Source of the DNA: an uncultured Pseudoxanthomonas sp. | GTDB lineage: Bacteria > Pseudomonadota > Gammaproteobacteria > Xanthomonadales > Xanthomonadaceae | Length of the DNA: 33,206 bases | Reading direction: 5' to 3' | NCBI GenBank assembly: GCA_937975725.1 | Contig: CALJUL010000034.1 | Span: forward strand, 1-33,206 | Shown here: in pieces, positions 25,415 to 33,206 of the stretch | Numbering within the stretch: position 1 is the stretch's first letter | Layout of the letters: every line of letters starts with the position of its first letter | The notes under the pieces: generated by a model | Seen by the model: the letters and a program-made list of their open reading frames with translations, nothing else | Told to the model about the DNA's origin: nothing | Database searches by the model: none | Translations under genes and position numbers: made by a program

Positions 25415-26593
25415 ATGCCTAATGGACACGAAATCTCCATGCTGCGTGCGGCTCGAAGCGCCGGCATCACATCGCGAGAGGAAATGGCCAACTTCATGGC
25501 CCAGATGGGCCACGAATCAACAGGATTCACCCGCCTGGAAGAAAGCTTCCGATACACGCGCGGCATCCATCAAATTCCCGTTCAATCCGCATGGCGCGAA
25601 GGAGCACAGGCATTGGAGGCCGCGCGCCAGGAAGCGCTACAGGGGCGGCCGCAAGAGCTGGGCCGCTTGATGTATGGCGGACGCATGGGCAATGACGATG
25701 CTGGCGATGGCTATCTCTATCGCGGCCGTGGCTACACACAACTGACCGGCGAGAACAATTATCGAGCGGCGGGAGCCGCACTGAATCTGGACCTAACCGA
25801 CAACCCTGCGCTAGCGGCGGATCGCGGCAATGCTGAGCAAATCGCGATCTGGTTCTGGCAGAACGAGGTCCCCGAACAAGATCGCGATGACGTTTCGCAG
25901 GCTACACGCGCAATCAATAACGGCGAGAATGGTTTGGCGGACCGACTCAATCGTTATGACGCCTGGCATGCGGAACTGACTCCAGAGTTCATTGCGGAAT
26001 TCGACGCGGGACGTGTACATGCCGGTGCCAGCGTAGCGCCGGCAATCGGTAGGCCAGCGATGGAGGACGGTGCGTTACGCCGCCTCGAAACCGGCGAGGA
26101 CGTTCGTCAACTCAATGACGACTTGCGCGCCCTGGACGTACGCACCGACCGCAATCGGCACGTACCGGCGGGCGATACGTTCACTCGCGAAACCGAGCAG
26201 GCCATCCGACGCTTCCAGGAGCAGCAGACCATACCTGCCACTGGGCGCGCCGATCCGGCAACACTGGAAGCAATGGAGCGCGCACTGCAGCAACGTCAGG
26301 ATTCACGCCCTCTTGGCGAAATTCTTGGCATTGAATTTACTGATCATGAAAACCGATGTTCCAATGGCACCCAAGCACTTGAGACCGGCGACCTGGATCT
26401 CGACCGATTGGCTGCCGCGCTAGCCGCCGATGATGAGACAGTCATTTCTCAAGCGTTCTCATATGTCGCACAATCGCACCAGGTGCAGGCTTTCGAACAA
26501 TGGGGGCGTGAACTAGTAGCTACGCAACAAAGGGAAGAAATTCAGCAGCGCGACGCGGCCCGGCAGATGCAAGGGCCCGGAATTGGGCTTTGA
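25415..26593 (+). CDS. GH19 lysozyme/chitinase-like enzyme with PG-binding domain; candidate T4SS effector
   Basis: A 392-residue protein without signal peptide. The GH19 domain (about 1-200) has E34 in MGHESTGF and E43 in RLEESFRYT as probable catalytic acids, then YRGRGYTQLTGENNY (102-116) and AIWFWQNE. A PG_binding_1-like domain follows (about 222-292: VRQLNDDLRALDV, TRETEQAIRRFQEQQ, TGRADPATLEAM). The last 90 residues end in a Gln-rich tail, QQREEIQQRDAARQMQ. This order (GH19, PG-binding, C-terminal signal) is that of Xanthomonas T4SS effectors carrying XVIPCD, but the usual DPAHRR-like block of that domain is not visible. AGAAAGGA precedes the ATG. Base composition is less GC-rich than in the flanks. 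Confidence 0.75.
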   Translation: MPNGHEISMLRAARSAGITSREEMANFMAQMGHESTGFTRLEESFRYTRGIHQIPVQSAWREGAQALEAARQEALQGRPQELGRLMYGGRMGNDDAGDGYLYRGRGYTQLTGENNYRAAGAALNLDLTDNPALAADRGNAEQIAIWFWQNEVPEQDRDDVSQATRAINNGENGLADRLNRYDAWHAELTPEFIAEFDAGRVHAGASVAPAIGRPAMEDGALRRLETGEDVRQLNDDLRALDVRTDRNRHVPAGDTFTRETEQAIRRFQEQQTIPATGRADPATLEAMERALQQRQDSRPLGEILGIEFTDHENRCSNGTQALETGDLDLDRLAAALAADDETVISQAFSYVAQSHQVQAFEQWGRELVATQQREEIQQRDAARQMQGPGIGL

Positions 26594-26616
26594 AAAGCCA
26601 CCAGCACTGAACGCCC

Positions 26617-27183
26617 ATGTCCAACGAACAAGCACTGCAAACTCTGCTGGCATCCCTCCAGAACACGCTCAAGCTGCAATCCGCGCTGATGGCCAAGTTC
26701 GAGCAACGCGAGACGCGCATGCAGGCCTCCTTCGATCGGTGCATGCAGGCACTGCAAAGCGAGGTCGCGCAGGTACATCACCGGGTCGACGGCATCGTTG
26801 GCGAAGCCAGTTCCCGGATCGCCAGGGAGGCCAAGGAGGCGTTGTCGCCCGTAGCGGCACGGCACGACCGCGACGTATCGGCCACGTCCGTGCAGTTGCA
26901 AAGGGCCGGCAAGACGGTGTGGGTGTGGTTCTGCACCACTGGCTCGATCTTGCTGCTGGTGCTTCTCGTCGGCTGGGCCGTGCTGGGCTACTATCGCCGC
27001 GAACTTGCCGTTGCCAAGGAAGAACTGGGCCGTTACGAGAACGCCATTCCCGTCTTGCAGGCCTATTCCGCATCCGACGCCGCAATCTGCGGTGATCGCA
27101 TCTGCGTCAACGTCGACCCCAGCGTCCAGCCACAAGGCAACAAGAACCAGTACCGCCAGGCAAAGCCGAGGCAACAGAAGTAG
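26617..27183 (+). CDS. Coiled-coil single-pass membrane protein, unknown function
   Basis: A 188-residue protein. Residues 1-95 are helical and coiled-coil-like (QNTLKLQSALMAKFEQRETRM), one membrane segment lies at about 101-126 (VWVWFCTTGSILLLVLLVGW), and a second short helix and the sequence AYSASDAAICGDRICVNVDP (149-168) follow, with two cysteines. The tail is basic and Gln-rich. The topology recalls small membrane proteins annotated as relaxation or mobilization (MbeB-like) proteins, which would fit a link to a T4SS, but I cannot assign it. It follows the GH19 gene by 23 bases, so it is likely in the same operon. Confidence 0.6.
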   Translation: MSNEQALQTLLASLQNTLKLQSALMAKFEQRETRMQASFDRCMQALQSEVAQVHHRVDGIVGEASSRIAREAKEALSPVAARHDRDVSATSVQLQRAGKTVWVWFCTTGSILLLVLLVGWAVLGYYRRELAVAKEELGRYENAIPVLQAYSASDAAICGDRICVNVDPSVQPQGNKNQYRQAKPRQQK

Positions 27184-27348
27184 CTATTGGTCACCTGGAG
27201 GGGATTTGGCCGCGCTTCCTGCCCTTTCCAATGTGGGGCCCCGGTCCTTCCCGATGACTTTGCATTGAAGTTCCGGGCCATTGCCCCCCTTAACCCCACT
27301 CCCCCGCCCCATGCGTTCGACCTTCCGTCCCACACACGGAGTCGCGCC

Positions 27349-29121
27349 ATGTCGTACCGCCGTCTGACCCTCACCCTGCTGGCCGCCGCTGTCCTGGCCG
27401 GCTGCAAGTCCAGCCCCACTGCCCAGCACGGTCCATCCGGAAACGAGGCCCTCGCCGCCGCGGCGGAGGCCGCCGCCGATGCCGAAGTGGCGCGGCGCGA
27501 ACGCAGCACGCTGGACAGCATCGTCGTCACCGGGCAGCGCATGCAGGCGCGGCAGGCCAAGGCGGCGCCGGCCGGCGCCGCGCATGCGCAGGCGGCACCG
27601 CCGCCTCCGCCGGCCATGATGGCGTACCGTAGCGCCGGCCTCGTCGCCGCACCCGCGCCCTATCCGCAGGCACAGCCGGCCAACACGGAGAAGTACGCCG
27701 CACGCGAGGACAATCCGGTGCGCCGCGCGGCCGACCAGCCGGTCTCCACCTTCTCGGTGGACGTGGACACCGGCAGCTACAGCAACGTGCGGCGCATGCT
27801 GCGCGACGGCATGCGTCCGCCCGCCGACGCGGTGCGCGCGGAGGAGTTCATCAACTACTTCCGCTACGACCACTCCGCACCCGCCGACCGCAGCCGCCCG
27901 TTCCGGGTGACCACCGAACTGGCGCCGGCTCCCTGGAACGCCCGGCGGCAACTGCTGATGATCGGCATCAAGGGCTACGACGTGCCCAAGGCCACGCTGC
28001 CGCCGGCCAACCTGGTGTTCCTGCTGGACACCTCCGGCTCAATGGACTCCGCAGACAAGCTGCCGCTGCTGAAGAAGTCCTTCGCGCAACTGGTGCCGCA
28101 ACTGCGCGAACAGGACCGCGTGAGCATCGTGGTGTACGCCGGCTCTGCCGGGCTGGTGCTGCCGCCCACCGCGGGCAACCGCCACGGCGAGATCCTGGCG
28201 GCGCTGGACCGGCTGGAAGCCGGCGGCAGCACCAACGGCGGCGACGGCATCCGCCTGGCCTACGCGATGGCGAAGCAGGCGTTCGTGCCCGGCGGCGTCA
28301 ATCGCGTGATCCTGGCCACCGATGGCGACTTCAACGTCGGCACCGTCAGCCAGGACGCGCTGGAGACGCTGGTGGCCGACCAGCGCAAGTCCGGCATCGC
28401 GCTGACCACGCTGGGTTTCGGCCAGGGCAACTACAACGACGCGCTGGCCGAGCGGCTGGCCGACGTGGGCGACGGCAATCACGCCTACATCGACACCCTG
28501 CGCGAAGGCCGCAAGGTGTTGGTGGAGGAAATGCAGTCCACCCTGCTGACCATCGCCCGCGACGTGAAGATCCAGGTGGAGTTCAACCCGGCAGTGGTGG
28601 CGGAGTACCGGCTGGTCGGCTACGAGAACCGCGTACTGGCCGACGAGGATTTCGCCAACGACCGCGTGGACGCCGGCGACATCGGCGCCGGGCACGAAGT
28701 CACCGCGCTGTACGAGATCACCCCGATCGGTTCCGGCGCCGAGCGCCTGCCCGCGCTGCGCTACCGCGACGGCGTGCCCGCCGCCGCCGGCAAGGCCGAC
28801 GAAGTCGCGCACCTGCGCCTGCGCTACAAGCTGCCGGGGCAGGACAGCAGCCGGCTGATCGAGACGCCGATCCTCGCCGCCTCGGCGACCACGCGCCCCA
28901 GCGATGCGTTCCGCTTCGCCGGCGCGGTGGCCGGGTACGCCGACCTGCTGCGCGGCGGCGCGCGCATCGACGGCTGGCAGTGGGACGACGTGCTGCGCAC
29001 CGCGCGCGGCGCCGTCGGCCACGACCCCTACGGGCTGAAGGCGGAATTCCTGGGTCTGGTCGAGGACGCTCGCCGTCTGGGCGGCCAGGCCACTGGTGGA
29101 GTGGCCGTCGCCGGCGAATGA
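27349..29121 (+). CDS. von Willebrand factor A lipoprotein (YfbK-like)
   Basis: A 590-residue lipoprotein with lipobox LAGC (16-19). A low-complexity Ala/Pro linker (30-115) contains SIVVTGQR (57-64), a motif typical of the TonB box/plug start of TonB-dependent receptors. After it come a YfbK-type N-terminal domain (about 130-215, TFSVDVDTGSYSNVRRML), a VWA domain (222-400) with MIDAS DTSGS (227-231), T295 and D325, and a DUF3520-like C-terminal part (about 410-585). VWA domains bind divalent metal and partner proteins; the function of this family is unknown. The start at 27349 is the first that keeps the signal peptide. It ends 51 bases before a convergent gene. Confidence 0.87.
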   Translation: MSYRRLTLTLLAAAVLAGCKSSPTAQHGPSGNEALAAAAEAAADAEVARRERSTLDSIVVTGQRMQARQAKAAPAGAAHAQAAPPPPPAMMAYRSAGLVAAPAPYPQAQPANTEKYAAREDNPVRRAADQPVSTFSVDVDTGSYSNVRRMLRDGMRPPADAVRAEEFINYFRYDHSAPADRSRPFRVTTELAPAPWNARRQLLMIGIKGYDVPKATLPPANLVFLLDTSGSMDSADKLPLLKKSFAQLVPQLREQDRVSIVVYAGSAGLVLPPTAGNRHGEILAALDRLEAGGSTNGGDGIRLAYAMAKQAFVPGGVNRVILATDGDFNVGTVSQDALETLVADQRKSGIALTTLGFGQGNYNDALAERLADVGDGNHAYIDTLREGRKVLVEEMQSTLLTIARDVKIQVEFNPAVVAEYRLVGYENRVLADEDFANDRVDAGDIGAGHEVTALYEITPIGSGAERLPALRYRDGVPAAAGKADEVAHLRLRYKLPGQDSSRLIETPILAASATTRPSDAFRFAGAVAGYADLLRGGARIDGWQWDDVLRTARGAVGHDPYGLKAEFLGLVEDARRLGGQATGGVAVAGE

Positions 29122-29134
29122 GGGCCAGCGTCAT

Positions 29135-29163
29135 GCGCGGGGCCGGCGGTCGCGGCCCCGCGC
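29135..29163. terminator. Bidirectional hairpin between convergent genes
   Basis: GCGCGGGGCC (29135-29144) pairs perfectly with GGCCCCGCGC (29154-29163) around nine bases. It lies between the stops of the VWA gene and the opposing GGDEF-EAL gene. A ten-pair GC stem of this kind probably ends transcription from both sides, although no U-run follows. Confidence 0.55.
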
Positions 29164-29172
29164 GCAGGGGGT

Positions 29173-32082
29173 TCAGGCCACGTGGGCGACTTCGGCGTCC
29201 ACGCCTGCGGTGGGCCGGCCCAGCAGATAACCCTGGCCCTGCGCGCAACCCAGCGCCAGCAGCGATTGCCGCTGCTCCTCGGTCTCCACACCCTCGGCAA
29301 TGGTCTCGATGCCGAGGGTCCCGGCCAGCGCCAGGATCGCGCGCACCAGCGCCAGGCTTTCCGGGCGCGCTTCCGCACCCAGGCCGGCAACGAAGCTGCG
29401 GTCGATCTTGAGCGCGGAAATGGGAAAGCGGTGCAGGTACGACAGCGCCGAGAAGCCGGTACCGAAGTCGTCCAGTTGCGCCAGCACGCCGTGCTGGCGC
29501 AGCAGGCGCAGGATGCGCAGAGTGCGCGGGGCGTCGTCCAGCAGCGCGACCTCGGTGATCTCCAGCCGCAGCCGCGAGGGGTCCGCGCCCTGCGCTTCGA
29601 ACAACGCCAGCAGGCGGTCGGCGAAATCCGGCGTGCGGAAGTGCCGCGGCGACACGTTCACCGAAACGTAGCCTTCACCGCCGCGCGCGATCTGGCGTAC
29701 GACCTGCTCGTACAGCAGCCAGTCCACTTGCTCGATCAGCCCGCTTTCCTGGCCGATGGCGATGAATTCCGAAGGCAGCAGCAGGCCGCGGCGCTCGTGT
29801 CGCCAGCGCAGCAACGCTTCGTGGCCGACCACGCGGCCGTCGTCCAGCCGCCGGATCGGCTGGTAGAACGGCAGGAAGTCGCGGTTGTTGATGGCGCGGC
29901 GCAGGTCGGCTTCCAGGTCCAGGCTCTGCATCGCCGCTTCACGCATGGCCTCGTCGAACATCGCGCAGCGGTTGCGCCCCTGCTCCTTGGCGCGATACAT
30001 GGCCGCGTCGGCGTCGCGCAGCAGTTCCTCGCCGTTGCGGTAGCGCGGATGCCAGACCGCGATGCCCAGGCTGGCGGAAGGGAACAGTTCGCGCCCGGCC
30101 ACCCACATCGGCTGGCCCAGCGCGGCCAGCACGCGCTGCGCGCGCTCGCGCACGTTCTCCGAGCCGTCGGCGTATTCGACCAGCATGGCGAACTCGTCGC
30201 CGCCCAGCCGCGCCACCACATCGCAGCCGCGCACCGCCGCACCGATGCGGCGCGCCACTTCGATCAGCAGTTCGTCGCCGGCGGCGTGGCCCATGCTGTC
30301 GTTGACCAGCTTGAAGCGGTCCAGATCCAGGAACAGCACCGCGAACGCCTGTCCATCGCCGTGGCGCGCACGTTCGATCGCGGCCGACAGCCGGTCCAGC
30401 AGGTGCGGGCGGTTGGGCAGGCCGGTCAGCGCATCGTGCGTGGCCTGGTAGGTGAGCTGCTGCTCCGCCCGCAGGCGCTCGCCGATCTGCGCGCGCAACT
30501 GGTGGTTGGCCTCGGCCAGTTCGCGGGTGCGCTCGTCGACGCGGCGTTCGAGCTGCGCGTGCGCGCTGCGCAGGCGCTCCTGCGAACGCTGGCGCTCCAG
30601 CCCGTTGCCGATGTTGTGCGCGACGAAGGCGAGCAGGCTCTGGTCGTGGGCGCTGAACTTCACGTCCTCCGAATAGCTCTGCACCACCACCGCGCCCACC
30701 ACGTCCTCGTTGTGCAGCAGCGGCACGCCCAACCAGCTCAGTGCGGGCGGGCCGTGCTGCTGCACCCTGCCCTGCGTGGCCAGATCGCCGATCGCACCGC
30801 GATCGGCCAGCAGCGGCTTGCCGGTGGCGATGACGTATTCGGTCAGGCCATTGGTCATCCGCCGCGCCTTGCGCATCATGTCGCGCTCGTCGATCAGGTA
30901 GGGGAATTGCAGCGTCTGCCCGTCGTCGGACACCAGCGCGATGTAGAAATTGCGCGCGTCGATCAGTTCGTCCACTACCGCGTGCACGTCGGAGTAGAAG
31001 CGCTCCAGGCTCTCGGAAGTGATCGCCAGGTCGGTGATGCGGAACAGCGCGCGTTGCAACTTCTCGGCGCGCTTGCGCTCCATGATCTCGGCCTGCAGCT
31101 CGCGGTTGGCGCGCTGCAGTTCGTGGGTGCGCACGGCCACGCGGTGTTCCAGCTCCACGTGCGCGTACTTGCGGTCCAGCGCGGTCAGGATGTGCTGCGC
31201 CACGTAGCCCAGCAGAGCGCGGTCCTCGTCGGCGTAGCTGGCCGGGGTGTCGTAGCTCTGCACCACGATGGCGCCGCAGACGCGGTCGTCGCGGCGCATG
31301 GGTACGCCCAGCCAGTCCAGGCTGTCCGGGCCGTGGGTGGGGTCGCGGATCACGCCCAGCTTCTGCCGGATCAGCGCCGACGGCCCGCGCAGCGGCTGGC
31401 CGTGGCGCAACAGCGCGCAGGTCATGCTGTTGGCCATCTCCTCCTCGCTGAACTCGCGCTCGGGCTCGGCCACGTAGGGGTCGCGCTGGTCGGCGAAATA
31501 CAGGAAGCGCAGCGTGCGCCGCTGGTCGTCATACAGGACGATGTAGCAGTTCTCCGCGTACATCAGCGAATTCACCACCGCGTGGATGCGGCGGAGCATT
31601 TCGCCCATCTCCAGGTCGGCGCCGGCGAGGTCGGCGATCTCGTACAGCGCCTGCTGCAGGCGCTTGGACTTCTCCAGCGACACCACCCGCGCCTGCGCGC
31701 GCTGCGCGTCCAGCCAGGTGACCAGCAGCCGCTGCGCCAGTTCGATCCACGCCACCTGCGCCTGCAACGGCATCGACGGCGGCAGCAGCGCCGCCATGGC
31801 GATGCGCGCGTTGCCGCCGGCGTGGTCCCAGACCTGCACGGTCAGGTCGGGCAGGTCGGCCTCGGCCGGGGCGTCGGCCAACGCCTGTTCGGCCCGGCGC
31901 CGCAGCGCCGTCTCGGCGCCGGGCGTGGCGGCGGCGCCGTTGCCCAGCACCCAGTCGCGCCAGCACACCGCCAGTTCGGCCTGCGCCGGCAGGGCCGCGT
32001 GCAGGGCATGCACGATACCGTCCACGGAGGACGCCGCGGCCTCGGTGACCGGTTCATCGGCGGTGATCGAACGCGTTTGCAT
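29173..32082 (-). CDS. GAF-GAF-GGDEF-EAL c-di-GMP turnover protein
   Basis: A 969-residue protein without membrane segment. Two GAF-like sensor domains lie at about 160-300 and 355-495; each ends in a WLGVP...GAxVVQSY pattern and leads into a coiled coil (305-345 and 500-545). GGDEF is intact (RLGGDEF, 625-631) with an I-site RGCD at 618-621, five residues upstream. The EAL domain (about 735-960) keeps EALLRW (755-760), NVSPRHF, EITE, DDFGTGF (871-877), KIDRSF and AEGVET, so phosphodiesterase activity is expected. Both activities look possible. The start at 32082 is preferred; an in-frame ATG at 32130 would add 16 residues. Confidence 0.92.
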   Translation of the reverse strand: MQTRSITADEPVTEAAASSVDGIVHALHAALPAQAELAVCWRDWVLGNGAAATPGAETALRRRAEQALADAPAEADLPDLTVQVWDHAGGNARIAMAALLPPSMPLQAQVAWIELAQRLLVTWLDAQRAQARVVSLEKSKRLQQALYEIADLAGADLEMGEMLRRIHAVVNSLMYAENCYIVLYDDQRRTLRFLYFADQRDPYVAEPEREFSEEEMANSMTCALLRHGQPLRGPSALIRQKLGVIRDPTHGPDSLDWLGVPMRRDDRVCGAIVVQSYDTPASYADEDRALLGYVAQHILTALDRKYAHVELEHRVAVRTHELQRANRELQAEIMERKRAEKLQRALFRITDLAITSESLERFYSDVHAVVDELIDARNFYIALVSDDGQTLQFPYLIDERDMMRKARRMTNGLTEYVIATGKPLLADRGAIGDLATQGRVQQHGPPALSWLGVPLLHNEDVVGAVVVQSYSEDVKFSAHDQSLLAFVAHNIGNGLERQRSQERLRSAHAQLERRVDERTRELAEANHQLRAQIGERLRAEQQLTYQATHDALTGLPNRPHLLDRLSAAIERARHGDGQAFAVLFLDLDRFKLVNDSMGHAAGDELLIEVARRIGAAVRGCDVVARLGGDEFAMLVEYADGSENVRERAQRVLAALGQPMWVAGRELFPSASLGIAVWHPRYRNGEELLRDADAAMYRAKEQGRNRCAMFDEAMREAAMQSLDLEADLRRAINNRDFLPFYQPIRRLDDGRVVGHEALLRWRHERRGLLLPSEFIAIGQESGLIEQVDWLLYEQVVRQIARGGEGYVSVNVSPRHFRTPDFADRLLALFEAQGADPSRLRLEITEVALLDDAPRTLRILRLLRQHGVLAQLDDFGTGFSALSYLHRFPISALKIDRSFVAGLGAEARPESLALVRAILALAGTLGIETIAEGVETEEQRQSLLALGCAQGQGYLLGRPTAGVDAEVAHVA

Positions 32083-32260
32083 CGCGGTTCCGGCGGCGCT
32101 GGCGGTTAATGTGATTCCCCGGGGCAGCATAGCGCCTGCCGCCCCCTGAACGGAAACGCCCGCCGCAACCCCGGCCCGGCCGGCGGGACGTTCGATCCCG
32201 GTGTGCCGACCGTCCCCGCCCCCGCCGTTGCCGCCGCGCGCCGCCTGCCCGCACAGGCAT

Positions 32261-32280
32261 CGCCGTGCCTGAACACGGCG
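32261..32280. promoter_or_regulatory. Inverted repeat upstream of the sigma factor gene
   Basis: CGCCGTG (32261-32267), CCTGAA, CACGGCG (32274-32280) is a perfect dyad in the 255-base divergent region, 57 bases before the sigma gene. It could be an operator or a short hairpin. Nothing else is recognised in 32083-32260. Confidence 0.35.
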
Positions 32281-32324
32281 GCCCGCCGGCCGGCGTCCAT
32301 CTTCACGCGCCTGGACGGACCGCT

Positions 32325-32330
32325 TACGCT
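32325..32330 (+). promoter_or_regulatory. Possible -10 of the sigma factor gene
   Basis: TACGCT at 32325-32330 with TTCACG (32302-32307) as -35 at 17 bases. The GTG start at 32338 is seven bases on, so the message may be leaderless. Confidence 0.35.
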
Positions 32331-32337
32331 GGCGGCA

Positions 32338-32892
32338 GTGAACGAGCCCGCCGAACCCGCCGACGACACCCTGATGCTGGCCTATGCCGCCGGCGATGCG
32401 TCCGCCTTCGAGCTGCTCTACGCCCGCCACCGCGGGCCGCTGTACCGCTTCCTGCTGCGCCACCTGCGCGAGCCGGCGCTGGCCGACGAGTTCTTCCAGG
32501 ACGTGTGGCAGCGGGTCATCGCCGCGCGCCAGGGCTGGAAGCCCGAGGCGGCCTTCGCCACCTGGCTGTTCCGGATCGCGCACAATCGGCTCAACGACCA
32601 CTGGCGCGCGCAGAAGCATCGCCCGCCCGCGCCCGAGGACGCCGACGAGCGCACCGCGCGCGTGCCGGACCCGGACACGCCCGAGCGGCAGTTGTCCGAA
32701 TTCGAACAGCGCCGCCGGCTGCAACTGGCGATGGACGAACTGCCGCCGGAACAGCGCGAAGTGCTGCACCTGCGGCTAGAGCAGGAATTGACCCTGGAGG
32801 AGATCGGCGGCATCACCGGCGTCGGCCGGGAGACCGTGAAATCGAGGCTGCGCTACGCGATGGACCGCCTGCGCGCGAGGTTGAAGGAATGA
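32338..32892 (+). CDS. ECF-type RNA polymerase sigma factor
   Basis: A 184-residue sigma-70 family protein with region 2 (about 20-92: GDASAFELLYARHRGPLYRFL, EFFQDVWQRVI, FATWLFRIAHNRLNDHWR) and region 4 (about 128-182: LPPEQREVLHLRLEQELTLEEIGGITGVGRETVKSRLRYAMDRLR). The linker is charged and Pro-rich. GTG at 32338 is preferred, since upstream in-frame sequence is Pro/Ala/Arg-rich and unlike the family. The stop overlaps the next start (ATGA, 32889-32892), as for a sigma/anti-sigma pair. The subgroup cannot be fixed by eye. Confidence 0.88.
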   Translation: MNEPAEPADDTLMLAYAAGDASAFELLYARHRGPLYRFLLRHLREPALADEFFQDVWQRVIAARQGWKPEAAFATWLFRIAHNRLNDHWRAQKHRPPAPEDADERTARVPDPDTPERQLSEFEQRRRLQLAMDELPPEQREVLHLRLEQELTLEEIGGITGVGRETVKSRLRYAMDRLRARLKE

Positions 32893-33206
32893 GCAGGCCC
32901 CACGAACCCCTGACGCCGGAAGAACGCGAACTGGCCGCGCAACTGGCGCGGCTGGGCCCGCACGGCGGGCCGTCGCCGCAACTGGATGCGCGCATCCTGG
33001 CGGCCGCCCGCGCGGCGGTGGACGCCCCGCAACCCGCACCGGCGTCTTCCGCCCCGCCGGCGCGCGTGCCGCGCTCGCGCTGGCCGCTGGGCCTGGGCGT
33101 GGCGGCCTCGGTGCTGCTGGCCGCCGGCGTAGCCTGGCAACTGCGGCCCGTGCACGAGGTGCCGGTCGCCAGCGAAGCCCCGGCCAGCGCCGCCTATGGC
33201 GCCGTT
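32889..33206 (+). CDS. Probable anti-sigma factor, truncated by window end
   Basis: The first 106 codons, open to the right edge. A hydrophilic cytoplasmic part of about 64 residues (PLTPEERELAAQLARLGPHG, LDARILAAARAAV) is followed by one membrane segment (about 66-85, WPLGLGVAASVLLAAGVAWQ) and an Ala/Pro-rich, presumably periplasmic, start. No zinc-binding HxxxCxxC motif is visible. A four-base overlap with the sigma gene supports an anti-sigma role, which is otherwise inferred from position and topology. Confidence 0.7.
   Translation, partial: MSRPHEPLTPEERELAAQLARLGPHGGPSPQLDARILAAARAAVDAPQPAPASSAPPARVPRSRWPLGLGVAASVLLAAGVAWQLRPVHEVPVASEAPASAAYGAV

Noticed and set aside
25415..26593. GH19 protein as a phage endolysin
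   Set aside because: Endolysins share the GH19 fold, but no holin, spanin or other phage gene is nearby and an upstream lipoprotein plus Gln-rich C-terminal extension fits an effector better. It remains a fallback reading.

Overview
The window is a GC-rich stretch of gamma-proteobacterial chromosome whose gene set points to the family Xanthomonadaceae (Lysobacteraceae), for example Pseudoxanthomonas, Luteimonas or Lysobacter. The pointers are a thrA-thrB-thrC operon with a fused aspartokinase/homoserine dehydrogenase, a class 2 pyrD next to murB, REP-like palindromes of the GGAGCGAC type, and a lipoprotein/peptidoglycan-hydrolase pair of the kind this family feeds into its antibacterial type IV secretion system. 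The genus is inference. Most of the window is ordinary housekeeping and signalling. The only clearly accessory-looking part is about 24.6-27.2 kb, where base composition is visibly less GC-rich.

Layout: (1) 1-2554 is a sulfide/persulfide operon: rhodanese, a BigR/SqrR-type ArsR sensor with its cysteine pair, a second rhodanese, an AhpD-like protein and an ETHE1-type persulfide dioxygenase. A palindrome over the -10 element at the window edge is the likely operator. (2) 2570-4408, minus strand, holds two L,D-transpeptidase-family proteins of different subfamilies; the larger carries a degenerate second copy of its own fold. (3) 4478-9916, minus strand, is the threonine operon thrL-thrA-thrB-thrC, with a previously hidden Thr/Ile-rich leader peptide behind a TTGACA promoter and a REP pair right after thrC. 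(4) 10222-15468, plus strand, holds tRNA-Arg(CCU), an aminoadipate-semialdehyde/piperideine-6-carboxylate dehydrogenase, a DUF4190-pyrD-murB operon and an EamA transporter. (5) 15469-19192 has a transmembrane Ser/Thr kinase with a TPR-like tail, encoded divergently from an FHA-GGDEF diguanylate cyclase. (6) 19233-23079 has PAP2 phosphatase and ispG on the minus strand, divergent from a RegB/RegA redox two-component system; a GCGAC-N5-GTCGC dyad sits between them. (7) 23257-24585 is xseA. (8) 24726-27183 is a putative immunity lipoprotein, a GH19 lytic enzyme with a peptidoglycan-binding domain, and a coiled-coil membrane protein. (9) 27349-33206 has a von Willebrand lipoprotein, a GAF-GAF-GGDEF-EAL protein, and a divergent ECF sigma factor with a truncated probable anti-sigma gene.

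How they fit together: the sulfur operon would sense reactive sulfur through the BigR thiol pair and oxidise it. The thr operon appears set to respond to Thr/Ile-tRNA charging. The kinase/FHA-GGDEF pair, the GAF-GGDEF-EAL protein, RegBA and the sigma/anti-sigma pair make this a signalling-dense region. Several genes (ispG, regB, xseA, the sigma factor, thrL) show a -10-like hexamer only 6-8 nt before the start codon, suggesting leaderless transcripts. All functional assignments come from reading motifs; no database search was possible.
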